Of a stretch of 64,000 nt of DNA, positions 60,376 to 64,000 are shown one piece after another (position 1 is the first letter of the stretch; every line of letters starts with the position of its first letter). Both the position numbers and the translations under genes were made by a program. Origin of the DNA: Tamarix chinensis. Its lineage: Eukaryota > Streptophyta > Magnoliopsida > Caryophyllales > Tamaricaceae. The stretch spans positions 125,725,122 through 125,789,121 of the forward strand of contig CM060172.1 of assembly GCA_030549775.1 (NCBI GenBank). Direction: 5' to 3'. Under the pieces are notes generated by a model. The model was not told where the DNA came from and did no database searches. It saw nothing but the letters and a program-made list of their open reading frames with translations.

Positions 60376-62849
60376 TGTAACACCCCAAATTCACTACTTG
60401 AAAAAATTATTTGTAGTAGAAGCATAATACCAAAATAGTTGGATGTTACCACCGTAACTAATGTAAGTTTAGCTTACCATACCATCCTTACGCCAATCAC
60501 AAGGAAAAACAATTAGAATGTAAAACATAATAAATAGAAAACGAGAGGAGATTCTTAAACATAAATATGAGTTGGAGATTAACTCTGAGTACAATATCCA
60601 AAATATACAAAAGAGATATCATGGAGCTAAGAGTCCAAAAATATATTCGAGTAAAAATAGCATCTAGATAACATGACTCTATGCCCAAATCCTGATACAT
60701 AAGTCACTCCTCCACAGATAAGTCATCACAAGTTGCAAAATCATCCAGTGGGTCATCACTGACTTGTGCGTAGACATCCGGGTCATTTGCTAAAAGTAAT
60801 GAGTAGCACCCATGAAAATGATAATTACTATACTACATAATGAGTAATGTAACATTACATTTGAGTAAGGGGCATAAAAAATAAGCATATATGCGTGTTA
60901 ATGTAAAAAAATGGAAGGTAAATATTGACTCTAGATCTTATTAACAAATATATAATTTTATATTCTTTTATTTATGTTGATTTTAGGGTCCTGAATATTC
61001 ATAAACTGGTGGAACGATCTAAAAAACCTCTTAGGGAAAACATATTTGAGCCACTATTATCATTTAGTGTAATGGACCCAACACCTCTCAAAGTGAAATG
61101 CACACAGACACTATTCGTAAAAGGTAGAATGGTCTACAGTACTTATCAAGGATAACACACGTAAACCACTATTATCATCTGGTGGAACGGACATAACGCC
61201 TTGGTGCTAACTCACGTAATCTTTTAATTTAAAAGATTAATATCTTATCCATTAATACTTATCATAAAATCATATTCTCATTCATGTTGAGTATAGGGCC
61301 TCATTATTCTTAATTAAGTGGAACAGATCAATGCACCTCTCAAGAAAAAAACACACCTAAGCCACTATTATCGTTCAGTGGAATGGATCCATATAAACAC
61401 CTCGGCCCAATTCATGTGATCTTTCACTTTAAATGAGTAGTATCTTATTTAGTATTGATTACATTTGATATCATCTTATAGGTCTCATATTAATATGCGT
61501 AACATATGATTGGGTATACGTAAGCACAACCACATCGTTATCAAGGTCATCCTCAAGGACATGAGCCCATAATTCCCATAATAATCTAAATATAATTCTT
61601 AGCACAATTACATTCTATTTATCCTCCAAAACTCACCGAAATTCCATTTTTAACCCTATTTAACCAAAATGCCATTTTCTTACATTAACCTTATAATATC
61701 ATACTAGATAACTTATATTTTACAAAATCTGTCATTGAATCAAATTACTTATGGAATATTAGGCAACACGAAATATTTTTCCCTATATTACCATAAAATG
61801 ACCATAATATCCTCATGATAATCATATTTTCCTAAAGGCCTCATGAATTCTAACATCACATATCGGTTCACGATATTCATATGAGATACGTAAATCCAAA
61901 TGTATGTACATAAATACCACATATCTAACATTATACCTAAATACATACTTTCACATTTTTATCCCTTTCAATATATCATATCATAGCGTGATCATAATCA
62001 ATATTATTCACACAACATTACAAAAAATATACACATACAAATACATGTGATACATACATGACTAACTATGACATGTATCCTTACCAACAAGGATATTGGA
62101 CTCTAAGAACAAGATCCTAAACCACCTCATCTGAAATCACTACAAGATTACATATGAACATGATAATAATTCATAATTAGAACTTAATAAAATGAGTCAA
62201 GGGAAATGTTAAGTAAAGAAGGGTGGAAATGGAAATTACTAAAACTAAAGGAAAGATCTAGTTGAGTGGAAGTATGGCAGAATGTATGGTGGTGCTATGG
62301 TGGTGTTGTAGTGGAGTATGGGTGTACTAGAGAGGTATCACAACTATGACCAAGAAGTAGCATGGGTGTGTTGCATGTAGCGCATGCATAGGTCAAGAGC
62401 TGGGAATGTGCATGGGCTGGCTGTGTGAGATTTACATGGTTGTGCGTGAAGTGCACGAAAAGGAATGAGGTGTGCACGGTTGTGTGCAAGACCATACATG
62501 GGTGTGCAAGTGCGTACAGGTGGAGCATATGAGGGTGCACAATCATGAACCTCAATGAAAATGGACTGTGTATGATGGGGAAGAAAGGAAAAAAGTGACA
62601 TGGGATGGTAATGGTTAGGGACGATTATGGGGAATGATGGGGTGGTATTGGTAGTAGGTTTTCTAAGGAAACAATGGTGCTAATTTTTTGGTGGTGGTGT
62701 GTGGCATGGTGATGGTTTTTGGTGGCATCAAAGTAGAGAAAGAAAGGAAAAGTAATAAGGAAGGTGGTTGGGGTGGTTTTTGCTTGATAGAAATGGAGGG
62801 AGAGAGAGTGAGTTGGTTGAGCAATAAATGAGGCAAAGCTTATAGTGAG

Positions 62850-62895
<46 letters not shown>

Positions 62896-63200
62896 TGCAT
62901 GGATAGGGTGAATCGAAAGAGGAGAAGAAGGGAAAGGCATGCATGATCAGGGCATAGGTTGATGGGAAAAATCTAATAAGGCATATCCCATGAGATGAGG
63001 GAGATGATAGTTGATGATGATGAGAGTAGGGAAGGTAGGTTGGCAGCATGGCAAAGGTATGGTCTAGGGGAGAATGTTTCACGCAAGAAGAAATGGAGAA
63101 GAAAGGAAAAGGAGGTCAAGCAGACGGGGAAGAAATAGGAAAAGGAAAGGAAAAAGGAGGAAAAAGGGCAAGTGTGCTTATAGTTAAGATTAGATCAAGG
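60376..63200 (-). mobile_element. Long LTR, family A copy 3 (inserted in copia 2)
   Basis: It begins TGTAACACCCC at 60,376, directly within copia RT sequence. The preceding five bases CTTGT are the expected left target duplication. It matches copy 1 through the ATGTTACCACCGTAACTAATG block, the CCACTATTATCATCTGGTGGAACGG units (61,000-61,400), a GGACTCTAAGAACAAGATCC-like block, GCACGG-rich stretch (62,340-62,560) and final purine tract (63,080-63,170). The right end is not clear: after about 63,190 it passes into another LTR-like sequence and copia does not resume. Confidence 0.7.
62852..62897 (+). repeat. (GT)n microsatellite
   Basis: About 19 uninterrupted GT units, a GG interruption, then a few more. 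It lies inside family A copy 3 and is absent from copies 1 and 2, so it arose after they separated. Confidence 0.95.
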
Positions 63201-64000
63201 TATTAGTGTAATAAATAACTAACACATGATTTGTTCCATGTAGGTTCAGGGACTCCACTATTCTCATCGGTAGAACAGCAAAATCAAAGCACAACCCCAA
63301 AGCAGCTTTCCTTTGGCCACTATTATCACCAGTGGAATGGTAGGGTACAACTTCCAATGTAAGAAACTCCTGGCTAATATTCTCATGGGTGGATCAGCAA
63401 GTACAACTGGGTCCGACTCAAGTGATATTTTACTTTAAGTGATTAGTGTATTATTTATATTATATTTATTCTAGATTCAACACACAACATACACACCTAC
63501 CCCATGCATGGCTCCTGCCCTACTACCATATTGGGATAACCCTATTCCCTTGAAAACTCTAATTTCATAACCCCGGGTACATCCTTACCCCAAATTTCCC
63601 TTTGAGTCCATAATTTACCCAACAAACCTAAACATGTCATTACAAACTCTCTATCAAGAGTCATGGCCTATTACCCCTGTTTCTCATATATGATAGTAAT
63701 TGGCCTCTAGGGTTACTCCTCAAAATCCTAAAATTTCCTATTTAGCCTTTCCTCTAATTTTCTACTTCTTAGCCCTAATTTTCCACCCATGCATATATTA
63801 CTATATTTATTCATCCCCTCAATAATTGTATCCTAACTTCCCAATTTTTCACGTGTGATTATAACCTTCCTAAGCAGACCCCTCTTGAAACCCTAATTCC
63901 TCATTGGGGTTATAAATGCTTCCATTTATCCTGCATGGCTATTAAATTTGGTACACATTATCCAAATGTCATGGTTAACATCATATTATAAGTTTAGAGC
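63200..64000. mobile_element. Partial long-LTR sequence running off the window
   Basis: ACTCCACTATTCTCATCGGTAG, GGCCACTATTATCACCAGTGG and similar units at 63,250-63,400 match the arrays of the family A and C LTRs. They are followed by TTTTACTTTAAGTGATTAG-like and AACCCTAA-rich sequence as in 8,470-8,760. The usual TGTAACACC start is missing, so it is a truncated or chimeric copy. The window ends inside it. Confidence 0.55.

Overview
This window looks like nuclear DNA of a large-genome flowering plant. It is AT-rich and mostly non-coding. It holds one intact multi-exon gene with GT-AG introns, and the rest is dominated by plant transposable elements. The gene matches the plant ILP1 family closely in length and domain order. 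I cannot name the species.

Layout. 1-22,200 is mainly non-coding retrotransposon debris. The clearest items are two solo LTRs (1,811-4,977 and 7,540-10,862, the latter with a GGGTT target duplication) and a more decayed candidate at 16,634-21,119. 22,318-31,738 is the only convincing host gene: seven exons encoding a 964-residue ZC3HC1/Pml39-type zinc-finger protein (ILP1). Its second intron carries almost 1 kb of AAT/ATT repeat. About 33,450-38,570 is a dead hAT (RICESLEEPER-type) transposon on the minus strand, cut by an 887-bp solo LTR with an ATGTT duplication. 38,917-54,758 is a Mutator-like element (MULE) with long inverted ends, a 9-bp AATAAAATT duplication, a FAR1-type DNA-binding remnant and an OTU-protease-like remnant. 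Inside it three solo LTRs are stacked one within the other, each with its own 5-bp duplication. 57,090-60,370 holds two decayed Ty1/copia pol fragments on the minus strand. From 60,376 to the end are further long-LTR sequences.

The long LTRs form one broad group of 3-4.5 kb elements. All have a TGTAACACC-type end. Three copies have TATAAATA on the strand that ends in GGGGTGTTACA, so I infer that this strand is the LTR sense strand. Several copies share two small palindromic motifs: a CAGTACG-CTA-CGTACTG hairpin and repeated CCAC...GTGG units. No gag or pol belonging to this group is present.

I found no new multi-gene system. The points most worth a second look are the dated nesting order inside the MULE, the shared hairpin motifs of the long LTRs, the second zinc-binding module of the ILP1 product (split by about 527 residues), and the AT-repeat block in its intron.
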